Shown piece by piece: positions 1 through 5,553 of a DNA stretch of 5,553 nt. The position numbers and the translations under genes were made by a program. The DNA is taken from assembly GCA_023265735.1 (NCBI GenBank), contig JAHFSN010000075.1:2385-7937 (forward strand), given 5' to 3'. The DNA comes from Spirochaetaceae bacterium (GTDB lineage: Bacteria; Spirochaetota; Spirochaetia; JABEVK01). Position 1 is the first letter of the stretch; each line of letters begins with the position of its first letter. Under the pieces are notes generated by a model. That model was not told the origin of the DNA, ran no database searches, and was given only the letters and a program-made list of their open reading frames with translations.

Positions 1-777
1 GGCGGCTCGTGGACGCCTCAGTCGAAGGGCACCCTCGTCCTGGGAGAAACCGCCGCCCGCATCCTGAAGGTGGGCGTGGGAGACGTCATCACGCTGATGG
101 CCGTCCTCCCCGACGGTGGCCTCAATGGCCGGGACTTTGCCATCAGCGGCATCTATCAGGCCGCCGGCCGGGACAAGATCTTCGCCTTCACGGATTACGC
201 CACGGCCCAGGAGTTCACGGGTCTGGCCGCGGCCCCGGTGCTTCATGTGCTGGCCAAAAACCCCTCCGACGCGGACGGACTGGCGGCCTTGGTCCCCCCG
301 GGCCACGCCGTGCGCACCTGGCCCCAGCTGGCCACCTATTTCGTGCAGGTGAACACCATGTTCGCCGGGTTCCTGTCGGTGATCCGGGCCATCCTCCTCC
401 TCATCACCCTGTTCATCCTGGGGAACACCATGAACCGCATCGTCTTTGAGAGGATGCGCGAGTGGGGCACCCTGAGGGCCCTGGGGACGAAGTCGCGAGA
501 GATCCTGGGGTTAGTGGTCCTCGAGGGCGCCTTCCAGGGCCTCGCCGGGGCCCTGCTGGGCATCGCCTTCGGGTTCGTGATCAGCCTGGTCATCAACCTG
601 CTGGGCGGCCTGCCCATGAACAATGGCACCACGGTGCACCGGATCCTCCTCATACCCGACGACCAGACCGTCTGGTGGAACCTCGTCCCCGTGGTCCTCA
701 CGGCGGCCCTGGCCGCCTTTCTTCCCGCTCTCCGAGCCCAAAAACTATCGCCCTCCGAGGCGTTGAGGTGCCCATGA
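1..777 (+). CDS. ABC transporter permease, FtsX/MacB/LolE type (5'-truncated)
   Basis: The reading frame is open from the left edge, so the true start and first membrane helix lie outside; 258 residues are visible. Residues 1 to about 115 look like the end of a MacB-type periplasmic domain, with LVLGETAARILKVGVGDVI followed by an ISGIYQ strand, as is typical of the family. A hydrophobic helix follows (about 121-143), then the FtsX signature ERMREWGTLRALGTKSREI (about 150-168), a long hydrophobic stretch (about 167-201) and a last helix (about 226-245). The family works as membrane subunits of ATP-driven systems that move lipids or lipoproteins out of the inner membrane, or transmit force to the periplasm. 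The stop codon overlaps the next permease start (ATGA, 774-777), so the two are probably translated together and may form a heterodimer like LolC/LolE. The substrate is not known. The fold is clear; LolC-like rather than MacB-like function is inference from the neighbours. Confidence 0.92.
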   Translation, partial: GGSWTPQSKGTLVLGETAARILKVGVGDVITLMAVLPDGGLNGRDFAISGIYQAAGRDKIFAFTDYATAQEFTGLAAAPVLHVLAKNPSDADGLAALVPPGHAVRTWPQLATYFVQVNTMFAGFLSVIRAILLLITLFILGNTMNRIVFERMREWGTLRALGTKSREILGLVVLEGAFQGLAGALLGIAFGFVISLVINLLGGLPMNNGTTVHRILLIPDDQTVWWNLVPVVLTAALAAFLPALRAQKLSPSEALRCP

Positions 778-2006
778 AGACCTTCGTCCTAACGCTCAAA
801 CTGGCGTCCCGCAACCTACTACGTCAGCGGGGACGCACCCTCTCGACCCTGGCGGCCATCGTCATCGGTCTGGTGGGCCTGGCCTTCCTCGACGGCTACA
901 TCACCTACTCCATGTGGGGCCTGAAGGAGACCATCATCCACAGCGGCAGCGGCCACTTTCAGGTGGCCACGGCCCGGGAGTACTTCGACGAGGGGGACAA
1001 CGATCCGTTCCCCTACCTCTTCCAGAACTCCAAGGGCCTAACCAAGGAACTGCTGAAGAACCCGGCCGTCAAGGAGGTGATCCCCTCGCTGGCGTTCACC
1101 GCCGTGATCAACGTCGGAGGCAAGATGGAGACGGTCCAGGCCAAGGCCATGCCCACGGACCTCAGGAAGGCCAACTTCAGCTTCCTGAGGCTGAGGTCGG
1201 GGGCCGATTTGGACGGCACCCCGGGCCGCATTCTGCTGGGTTCGGGTCTGGCCTCCAAGCTGGGACTCACCGAAGGCAGCGCCGTGACCCTCTACGCCAT
1301 GGGAGCCGGCGGAGGGGTGGCCAACCAGAGCTACCAGGTGGCCGGCACCGTCTCGTCGGGCATCGCCGCGGCCGACGCCGTCTCGGTGTTCCTCGACCTG
1401 GACGACGCCCAGGCTCTCCTGGGCACCGACGCCGTCCCCCTCCTCACCGTATTCCTCGAGCACACCGAGGACACCGGCGTCGTGGTGGCGAGCCTGAGGG
1501 CCCACGGACTGAAGGCCGAGCCCACGGTGATCAAGGACTGGGAGGAGCTGTCCCCCTACTACCGTCAGGCCAACGGCGCCTACCAGATGGTCCTGGGGGT
1601 GGCCCGGTTCATCGTGCTGCTGGTGGCCCTCTTCTCCATCTCGGGCACCCTGAATCTGTCTGTGCTGGAACGCCTCAGGGAAATCGGCACCCTGCGGGCC
1701 TTCGGGACCCGCCGCCCTCAGGTGATCGCCCTGCTCGTGGTCGAAGGCGTGCTGCTGGGCGTGGGCGGGGCCCTGGCCGGCGGGGCCCTGGGCTGGCTGG
1801 GGACAGAGCTCTTCAACCTCGCCGGGGGTCTAACCCTTCCGCCCCAGCCGGGAATGAGCGACCCGCTGACCATCCTCTTCACCCCCGACCCGGGCCACGC
1901 GGCCTCCAACGGCCTGTGGGTCTTGGCCGCCGCCGCGGTGGGGGCCTGGTTCCCCGCCCATTTCGCGTCCCAACGGACGACTTCAGAACTGCTCAAGGCC
2001 GTGTAG
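774..2006 (+). CDS. ABC transporter permease, FtsX/MacB/LolE type (complete)
   Basis: This is a complete 410-residue permease, the usual size for LolC/LolE-type proteins. The N-terminus LASRNLLRQRGRTLSTLAAI is the typical entry into helix 1 (about 22-45). A periplasmic domain follows (about 46-270), with a LLGSGLASKLGLTEGSAVTL stretch matching the MacB periplasmic core. Then come helix 2 (about 271-293), the cytoplasmic motif ERLREIGTLRAFG (299-311), helix 3 (about 317-345) and helix 4 (about 378-397). The ATG at 774 is chosen because it gives this N-terminus, overlaps the upstream stop as ATGA and has GAGG at 765-768 five bases upstream. The frame stays open further upstream, but that part is out-of-frame sequence of the first permease. 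Two adjacent permeases plus a LolA-like gene suggest a heterodimeric transporter handing lipid or lipoprotein to a periplasmic carrier. No ATPase domain is fused, so a separate ATPase is required. Confidence 0.94.
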   Translation: MKTFVLTLKLASRNLLRQRGRTLSTLAAIVIGLVGLAFLDGYITYSMWGLKETIIHSGSGHFQVATAREYFDEGDNDPFPYLFQNSKGLTKELLKNPAVKEVIPSLAFTAVINVGGKMETVQAKAMPTDLRKANFSFLRLRSGADLDGTPGRILLGSGLASKLGLTEGSAVTLYAMGAGGGVANQSYQVAGTVSSGIAAADAVSVFLDLDDAQALLGTDAVPLLTVFLEHTEDTGVVVASLRAHGLKAEPTVIKDWEELSPYYRQANGAYQMVLGVARFIVLLVALFSISGTLNLSVLERLREIGTLRAFGTRRPQVIALLVVEGVLLGVGGALAGGALGWLGTELFNLAGGLTLPPQPGMSDPLTILFTPDPGHAASNGLWVLAAAAVGAWFPAHFASQRTTSELLKAV

Positions 2007-2012
2007 GCCACC

Positions 2013-2020
2013 AAAGGAGA
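2013..2020 (+). promoter_or_regulatory. Ribosome binding site of the LolA-like gene
   Basis: AAAGGAGA sits six bases before the ATG at 2027, in the short gap after the second permease. It settles the start: the same frame is open far upstream inside the permease gene, but only the ATG at 2027 has this strong site and opens directly into a signal peptide. Confidence 0.85.
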
Positions 2021-2026
2021 TTGTGT

Positions 2027-2782
2027 ATGAACCGCTTGCTGATCGGGGCCCTGCTGGCCCTCAGCCTGGTCCCGGCCTGGGCCGAAGACGCCCCCGCGCT
2101 CTTGGCCGAAGTCGACGCCCGCCGGTCGATTCCCGACATGGACTTCGAACTCGTGATCACCTCGTACCAGGGCGACAAGGCCCTGGACACTAACTCGCTC
2201 TGGGGCTGGGTGAAGGCCGTGCCTGAGGGGAACAAGACCCTCTTGGCCTTCGTGGAACCCGGTACGGTGAAGGGCCGCAAAATGCTGATGGACGGCCCCA
2301 CCGTGTACCTCCTCTTCCCCAAGACCCGCAACCCCATCCGGCTCTCGCCGCTGCAGGTGCTGCTGGGGCAGAGCTCCAACGGCGACGTGGCCCGGACGGG
2401 GTTCGCCCAGCAGTACGACGCGGCGGGATTGGGGACAGAGCTCGTCGATGGAACGGACTGCTGGGTCTTTGACCTCAAGGCCAAGGCCGGCCAGCAGAAC
2501 TCCACTTACCAGCGGGTCAAGCTCTGGGTGGAGAAGGCGGGACTCAAGCCCCGGGCCGCCGACTTCTTTGGCTCGGGGGGCACCCTGCTCAAGCACGCCG
2601 TCTACGCTGACTACCGGGCCGTGGGCGACAAGAGCCTCGCCTTCAAGCTCGACATCAGCGACGGCACCGACCCCACCAAGCACACGGTTCTGCAGTACCG
2701 CCGGGTGGGCCGCCAGGCCCTGGGCGACGCGAGCTTCCGCCGGGACTACCTCGAAGCCTGGCAGCCCGAGGCCCCCCGATGA
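2027..2782 (+). CDS. LolA-like periplasmic lipoprotein-sorting family protein
   Basis: This 251-residue protein begins with a Sec signal peptide, MNRLLIGALLALSLVPAWA, with probable cleavage at AWA|ED (19/20); the mature chain starts without a lipobox cysteine, so it should be soluble in the periplasm. The central block (about 75-120) has FVEPGTVKGRKMLMDG, then VYLLFPKTRNPIRLSP and a Gly-Gln-Ser-Ser segment. This pattern of proline, KGR/ML turn and YxxFPK strand is what I recognise from the LolA-like 'outer membrane lipoprotein-sorting protein' family (the Treponema TP_0789 type). Later strands (about 160-210: YQRVKLWVEK, then LLKHAVYADY) fit the half-barrel fold that cradles a lipid. LolA carries lipoproteins from the LolCDE complex to the outer membrane. 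The position directly after two LolC/E-like permeases supports a similar carrier role here, but the cargo could be another lipid. The stop overlaps the next start as ATGA. Confidence 0.85.
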   Translation: MNRLLIGALLALSLVPAWAEDAPALLAEVDARRSIPDMDFELVITSYQGDKALDTNSLWGWVKAVPEGNKTLLAFVEPGTVKGRKMLMDGPTVYLLFPKTRNPIRLSPLQVLLGQSSNGDVARTGFAQQYDAAGLGTELVDGTDCWVFDLKAKAGQQNSTYQRVKLWVEKAGLKPRAADFFGSGGTLLKHAVYADYRAVGDKSLAFKLDISDGTDPTKHTVLQYRRVGRQALGDASFRRDYLEAWQPEAPR

Positions 2783-3867
2783 GGCGGGTTCTCGGTCTTC
2801 TGGCTGGCCTGGGCCTCGCGTCGGCGGCCTGGGCCCTCGACGCCGAGGTCGACGTGCAGCAGACGAGCAGTCACGTGGCAGTGGTCCAAGGGGCCCCGGG
2901 GACGGCCCCCCAGGAGGTGGCCGTGGACGAGACCCTGGTCCAGGGGACGGTCCATCACCAGCAGACCCTGGCGCCGGGCCTGAATGCCGAGGGGACCTTC
3001 TGGTCGTCCCTCGACACCCTCCCCTCGGGGACGCCCCAGGTCCTGCCGGCCCACAAACTCGACATTTCGTCGCATTTCCTGGAGGGCTGGCTGGCCTGGG
3101 AACCGCTGCCGGGCACCCTGAACCTGGGGGGCGGAAAGCAGGTGGTCCATCCTTCGTCGGGGTTCAGCGCCACCCCCCTCAACTTCGCGTCACGGGGGGG
3201 CCGGACGACCGGCGCCCAGGCCACCTCGTCGTGGGAGGAGGGCTGGATGGGGACCAAGGCGTCGTGGTTCGGCGATTCGCTGTCGGCCTCGGTGTTCTGG
3301 GCCCCCAGCCTCTCGTGGGACAAGGCCACCGACGACGGCGGCTTGAAGTATCTGACGAGCTCCCAGTCCAATGGCTTCACCCAGGGCCAACTCGGGTTCA
3401 CGTGGGGAACCAGCGATGTGAAGGCGCTGGCGTTCCAGGGGGCGGGGAACCCGAGGCTGGGCCTGGGGGTCGACACCGGTTGGGGCGACGACTGGACCTT
3501 TCGGGCCGAGGCCGCGGGCGACGCCGTGTCGTCGATCCGGCCCAGCGCCCTGGTGGGGGCCACGTGGACGGGCCTGGACCAGCAGACGGTGATGGCCGAG
3601 CTCAGCCGCGACGAAACGGGTCCCACCCCCCGGCCGTACGGGTTTGTGCGGGGCGCGGTCAAACTGGAATCCCACGTCGACGCCGACGCCTGGACGAAGG
3701 TCAACCTGGCCGACACCTCGGGCTGGTTGGGGTCGTCGATTACGTACACGGCGGACAAGTGGGTCCTCTCGGGCGCCTGGATGGGGGCCTGGGGCGATGC
3801 CACGAGCGACGCGGGGAGTTCGCCGCTCAGGTGGAAGACCACGCTCGAGGCGAAGGCGTTCTTTTAG
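2779..3867 (+). CDS. Putative outer-membrane beta-barrel protein of the export operon
   Basis: This 362-residue protein has a signal peptide, MRRVLGLLAGLGLASAAWA, with likely cleavage after AWA (19). There are no later hydrophobic helices. The mature chain is rich in Gly, Ser, Thr, Trp and alternating hydrophobic strands, for example SWEEGWMGTKASWFGDSLSA and FVRGAVKLESHV, and it ends in Phe-Phe; a terminal aromatic residue is the usual signal for barrel insertion by the BAM machine. The GGGKQVVHPSSGFSATPLNF segment (117-136) resembles the Gly-Lys-Gln...Gly...Pro-x-Asn turn seen in some outer-membrane porin-like families, in degenerate form. I cannot name a family. The ATG at 2779 overlaps the LolA-like stop (ATGA), and GAGG at 2768-2771 lies seven bases upstream, so expression is coupled. 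The context suggests an outer-membrane acceptor or exit channel for the operon's cargo. A surface beta protein that is not a pore remains possible. Confidence 0.72.
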   Translation: MRRVLGLLAGLGLASAAWALDAEVDVQQTSSHVAVVQGAPGTAPQEVAVDETLVQGTVHHQQTLAPGLNAEGTFWSSLDTLPSGTPQVLPAHKLDISSHFLEGWLAWEPLPGTLNLGGGKQVVHPSSGFSATPLNFASRGGRTTGAQATSSWEEGWMGTKASWFGDSLSASVFWAPSLSWDKATDDGGLKYLTSSQSNGFTQGQLGFTWGTSDVKALAFQGAGNPRLGLGVDTGWGDDWTFRAEAAGDAVSSIRPSALVGATWTGLDQQTVMAELSRDETGPTPRPYGFVRGAVKLESHVDADAWTKVNLADTSGWLGSSITYTADKWVLSGAWMGAWGDATSDAGSSPLRWKTTLEAKAFF

Positions 3868-3891
3868 GGCAAGGGGGCCTTGGGGGGATTT

Positions 3892-3935
3892 GACGGCCTC
3901 GCAGGGGCGCGATGCCCACTACCGGCGAGGGCGTC
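3892..3935 (+). terminator. Long hairpin after the export operon, possible terminator
   Basis: The left arm GACGGCCTCGC (3892-3902) pairs with the right arm GCGAGGGCGTC (3925-3935) at ten of eleven positions, with a single G-G mismatch (3896/3931). The 22-base loop contains a smaller stem, GGGC (3905-3908) with GCCC (3914-3917). It begins 24 bases after the operon stop, where a terminator would be expected. No run of T follows, so it is not a classical intrinsic terminator. It could be a U-less terminator, an RNA 3'-end stabiliser or a Rho-associated structure. Confidence 0.45.
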
Positions 3936-3992
3936 AGAACATCCCGCCATCGGCTAGGCCTTCATCCATAGTCAAACCTCAATGACTCCTAG

Positions 3993-4019
3993 TTGCACTT
4001 ATGCGCATTCCGGTATACA
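3993..4019 (+). promoter_or_regulatory. Candidate sigma70-type promoter for the lipoprotein gene
   Basis: TTGCAC (3993-3998) and TATACA (4014-4019) resemble -35 and -10 boxes but are only 15 bases apart, shorter than ideal. They lie in the AT-richer spacer about 85 bases before the lipoprotein start. A GATAAT at 4052-4057 could be an alternative -10 box but lacks a convincing -35 partner. The rest of the spacer (3936-4102) shows no gene. Confidence 0.3.
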
Positions 4020-4090
4020 CCTTTCCTATCTTCTCGCCTCTTGAACTAACGGATAATCAGCGATGTGCCCTTGGGGGACGCTGAGACAGA

Positions 4091-4097
4091 AGGAAGG
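4091..4097 (+). promoter_or_regulatory. Ribosome binding site deciding the lipoprotein start
   Basis: AGGAAGG ends five bases before the ATG at 4103. It favours that start over the in-frame ATG at 4136, which would give a shorter, more conventional signal peptide but has no comparable site upstream. Confidence 0.65.
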
Positions 4098-4102
4098 TCG
4101 AT

Positions 4103-4897
4103 ATGCTGGAAATGCCTCGCCACGCTCGATTCCTCATGAGGACGCTGTCCTTCGCGTCCGCAGTGTGCCTCGTCTTCGTTTCCTGTGCGGCTCCGGTCGG
4201 CACGGCCAATCAAGGCTCTGGTGGAACCTCAAATTCCACGCCGAGGCTCCTTGTTAAGCAGATCACCTCCACGGCGGGGATGCGGGCCCTTGCGGCAGGG
4301 GACACCGTCGCGGCTGACAAACCGTGGCTCCGGGCCACCGACTATTCAAAAATTCCTTCGACTGACATGGATACTATCCAGAACTGGGGCGTCCGAACCC
4401 TAATCGACCAGTACGACCAAGAGTTCAACTTCTCTCGGGCCCTGACCCTGGTCGATCCTCCTCCGCAGGCGGTCGGCGGCGGGATTCTCTTCTACGTCAG
4501 AGACGCCGATACCCAAGCCAGTGTCCCCGTCGCGTATCAAGACGGACAGGCCAGCTTCACGACCGAAGTGGGAAAGAGCTACATCGCCTACGTGGAGCTC
4601 TTTCTCGATGGTGCCAATGGAACGGAAATCGACGGAGTAGCTGTCGATGAACCGTTTGTTTCGACGGGTAATGATACGATTTCCTTCTACGTCACCGGCG
4701 AAAGCTGTACTCTCTACATCAACGGAGAGAGCTTTGGGGGAACCTATCTCTGGACTCCCGAGGACCCCACATTGCCCTATGATGCTGGTAGCTACAATGC
4801 CGTCGGCAAAAATTCTGAGGGTCGCTCGGCATTTCGAAAACGAAATTTCGAACTATACGGCGGCTATGGCTTTGTCGCCGAGTTTCTTCACAGCTAA
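4103..4897 (+). CDS. Predicted lipoprotein of unknown function
   Basis: The product is 264 residues and I do not recognise the family. The N-terminus has arginines at 6, 9 and 13, a hydrophobic core (about 14-27) and a probable lipobox FVSC with Cys28 as the lipidated residue. Phe at -3 is unusual for proteobacterial lipoboxes but tolerated in spirochaetes. After the cysteine comes a flexible Gly/Ser/Thr/Asn stretch (about 32-47), as expected for a surface or periplasmic tether. The remainder looks beta-rich, with strands such as GGILFYVRD, SYIAYVELFL, DTISFYVTG and CTLYING, and has only one further cysteine (202). The gene is not part of the upstream operon: a 235-base gap with a hairpin lies between. 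Its base composition is lower in GC than the operon and it uses more A/T-ending codons, which could mean transfer or fast evolution. It could be a client of the Lol-like system next door, but that is speculation. Confidence 0.75.
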   Translation: MLEMPRHARFLMRTLSFASAVCLVFVSCAAPVGTANQGSGGTSNSTPRLLVKQITSTAGMRALAAGDTVAADKPWLRATDYSKIPSTDMDTIQNWGVRTLIDQYDQEFNFSRALTLVDPPPQAVGGGILFYVRDADTQASVPVAYQDGQASFTTEVGKSYIAYVELFLDGANGTEIDGVAVDEPFVSTGNDTISFYVTGESCTLYINGESFGGTYLWTPEDPTLPYDAGSYNAVGKNSEGRSAFRKRNFELYGGYGFVAEFLHS

Positions 4898-4972
4898 GAT
4901 CCGTATATCCTCGTCTCTGCGCTCGTTCGGTTCGGCAATCCGCGTTTCTTTTTCGTCAATTCCGACGGATAC

Positions 4973-4988
4973 TGGTTAATCCGTTGCC
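4973..4988 (+). promoter_or_regulatory. Candidate sigma54 (-24/-12) promoter
   Basis: TGGTTAATCCGTTGCC has the invariant GG (4974-4975) and GC (4986-4987) separated by exactly ten bases, plus the TGG and TTGC cores of the sigma54 consensus. The CACG part after TGG is not matched, and the base after TTGC is C rather than A/T. It lies 72 bases before the ATG at 5061, so transcription would start near position 5000. A match this loose can arise by chance about once in a window this size; its intergenic position is what makes it worth listing. Confidence 0.3.
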
Positions 4989-5016
4989 GATTCCCCGCAA
5001 AATTGTCCTCGACAGA

Positions 5017-5046
5017 CTCCCCCCATTGAGCCGACAATGGGAGGAG
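5017..5046 (+). promoter_or_regulatory. Hairpin covering the Shine-Dalgarno of the next gene
   Basis: The left arm CTCCCCCCATTG (5017-5028) pairs with the right arm CAATGGGAGGAG (5035-5046) at eleven of twelve positions (mismatch 5021/5042), with a six-base loop AGCCGA. The right arm contains GGGAGGAG (5039-5046), the only good ribosome binding sequence before the ATG at 5061, with a longish 14-base spacing. In the folded RNA this site would be hidden. No T run follows, so a terminator for the lipoprotein gene is less likely than a translational control element. Confidence 0.5.
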
Positions 5047-5060
5047 CTGGCGGTCCACCG

Positions 5061-5553
5061 ATGAACGAAGAACAACGCATCGCTTTCCTGAAGTCTTCAA
5101 AGCTCTTTTCGCAGGCCCCCGACGATGTCATCCTCCTCATCGCCGGAAAACTTCAGCTGGAGGAAGTCCCCCCGGGGCGGGATATTGTCCGCAAAGGCGA
5201 CGCCGCCGACCGCATGTACCTCATCGTGTCGGGCACCGCCAGTGTCCACGAGGGTGACAGGGTCATCCGCACCCTGACGCCCCGCGACGGGTTTGGGGAA
5301 ATGGCCGTCCTCGACAACCAGCCCCGGGCCGCCACCATCACCGCCGACCAGCCCTGCACCCTTCTGTCCCTGGGCCGCGACGCCTTCGATCTGTTGGTCA
5401 ACAGCCGTCCCGAGGTCAGCCGGGCCATCCTCCTGGTCCTGACCGAAATCATCCGCAGCAACACCCAGGCCCTGGCCGACGACTTTGCGGTCCGGATCGA
5501 GCTCGAGCGCAAGGTCCAGGATCAGCTGCGCGACCTCGCCGAGGCCCAGCTGG
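5061..5553 (+). CDS. Cyclic nucleotide-binding domain protein (3'-truncated)
   Basis: The frame runs off the right edge with 164 residues visible. Residues about 14-130 form a cyclic-nucleotide-binding domain: LFSQAPDDVILLIAGKLQLE, then VPPGRDIVRKGDAADRMYLI, then the phosphate-binding cassette FGEMAVLDNQPRAATITA (78-95). Glu80 and Arg89, which contact the ribose and the cyclic phosphate in PKA- and CRP-type domains, are present, so cAMP or cGMP binding is plausible. The cassette is closer to the eukaryotic-like PRAAT form than to E. coli Crp. After the domain the chain continues as a charged helix (about 142-164, RIELERKVQDQLRDLAEAQL) and not, in the visible part, as a DNA-binding helix-turn-helix. 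This suggests a coiled-coil link to an output module such as a kinase, cyclase or phosphatase, which is not visible. The ATG at 5061 is preferred; an in-frame ATG at 5037 lies inside the hairpin and lacks a ribosome binding site. Confidence 0.88.
   Translation, partial: MNEEQRIAFLKSSKLFSQAPDDVILLIAGKLQLEEVPPGRDIVRKGDAADRMYLIVSGTASVHEGDRVIRTLTPRDGFGEMAVLDNQPRAATITADQPCTLLSLGRDAFDLLVNSRPEVSRAILLVLTEIIRSNTQALADDFAVRIELERKVQDQLRDLAEAQL

Noticed and set aside
914..2026. An in-frame upstream extension of the LolA-like gene
   Set aside because: The extension is Arg/Gly/Pro-rich out-of-frame sequence of the permease; the ATG at 2027 has a strong ribosome binding site and begins a signal peptide.
1798..2443. 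A 14-base exact repeat TGGGGACAGAGCTC at 1798-1811 and 2430-2443
   Set aside because: Both copies encode the same short peptide LGTEL in the same codon phase; coincidence of peptide and codon preference is enough to explain it.
1718..2683. A 321-residue open frame on the minus strand across the second permease and LolA-like genes
   Set aside because: It is antisense to two clearly identified genes, its translation is low-complexity Gly/Val/Arg/Pro-rich with no recognisable domain, and long antisense frames are common in GC-rich DNA.
3194..3200. A run of seven G in the barrel gene as a phase-variation tract
   Set aside because: Seven is short for slippage-driven switching, and similar G or C runs occur throughout this GC-rich window.
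2955..3842. A 295-residue minus-strand frame opposite the barrel gene
   Set aside because: It has no signal peptide or recognisable motif and mirrors the codon pattern of the plus-strand gene; the signal peptide, coupling and terminal Phe support the plus strand.
2448..3893. A 481-residue plus-strand frame overlapping the LolA-like and barrel genes
   Set aside because: Its translation is Arg/Gly/Pro-rich with no domain, and it is out of frame with two better supported genes.
4933..4953. A terminator for the lipoprotein gene: short CGG/CCG stem followed by TTTCTTTTT
   Set aside because: The stem is only three pairs with a four-base loop and the T run is broken and slightly offset; too weak to call.
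4894..5100. A 68-residue minus-strand frame across the spacer before the cyclic-nucleotide-binding gene
   Set aside because: It starts with TTG, lacks a good ribosome binding site, matches nothing I recognise and overlaps the start of a clear gene.

Overview
The window reads as GC-rich bacterial DNA from a diderm (outer-membrane) organism. Signs of this are two FtsX/MacB/LolE-type ABC permeases, a periplasmic LolA-like protein, a secreted protein with outer-membrane beta-barrel features and a predicted lipoprotein. The phylum cannot be fixed from sequence alone. The LolA-like protein resembles the branch usually annotated 'outer membrane lipoprotein-sorting protein', which I associate with spirochaetes, delta-proteobacteria and Acidobacteria-like lineages. 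The relaxed lipobox of the downstream lipoprotein would suit a spirochaete. Both points are inference.

Region 1 (1-3867) is one tightly packed plus-strand operon. It holds a 5'-truncated permease (1-777), a second permease (774-2006), a LolA-like periplasmic protein (2027-2782) and a putative beta-barrel (2779-3867). Two junctions are 4-base ATGA overlaps. The third has a 20-base gap carrying a strong Shine-Dalgarno. No ATPase is visible; the operon enters from the left edge, so a LolD/MacB-type ATPase may lie upstream. Together the genes look like an envelope export route: an inner-membrane permease pair, a soluble periplasmic carrier for a lipid or lipoprotein, and an outer-membrane partner.

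Region 2 (3868-4102) is an AT-richer intergenic stretch. It has a long hairpin just after the operon stop and a weak candidate sigma70-type promoter. Region 3 (4103-4897) encodes an unrecognised predicted lipoprotein whose base composition is lower in GC than the operon.

Region 4 (4898-5060) is another AT-richer spacer. It contains a sigma54-like -24/-12 sequence and a near-perfect 12-bp hairpin whose right arm carries the only good Shine-Dalgarno for the next gene. Region 5 (5061 to the right edge) is the start of a protein with a cyclic-nucleotide-binding domain. It keeps the canonical ligand-contacting residues and continues as a charged helix past the window end.

I do not see RNA genes, CRISPR arrays, insertion sequences or attachment sites. 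The most interesting features are the compact Lol-like cassette with its own barrel gene, and the possible two-layer (sigma54 plus RNA hairpin) control in front of the cyclic-nucleotide-binding gene.
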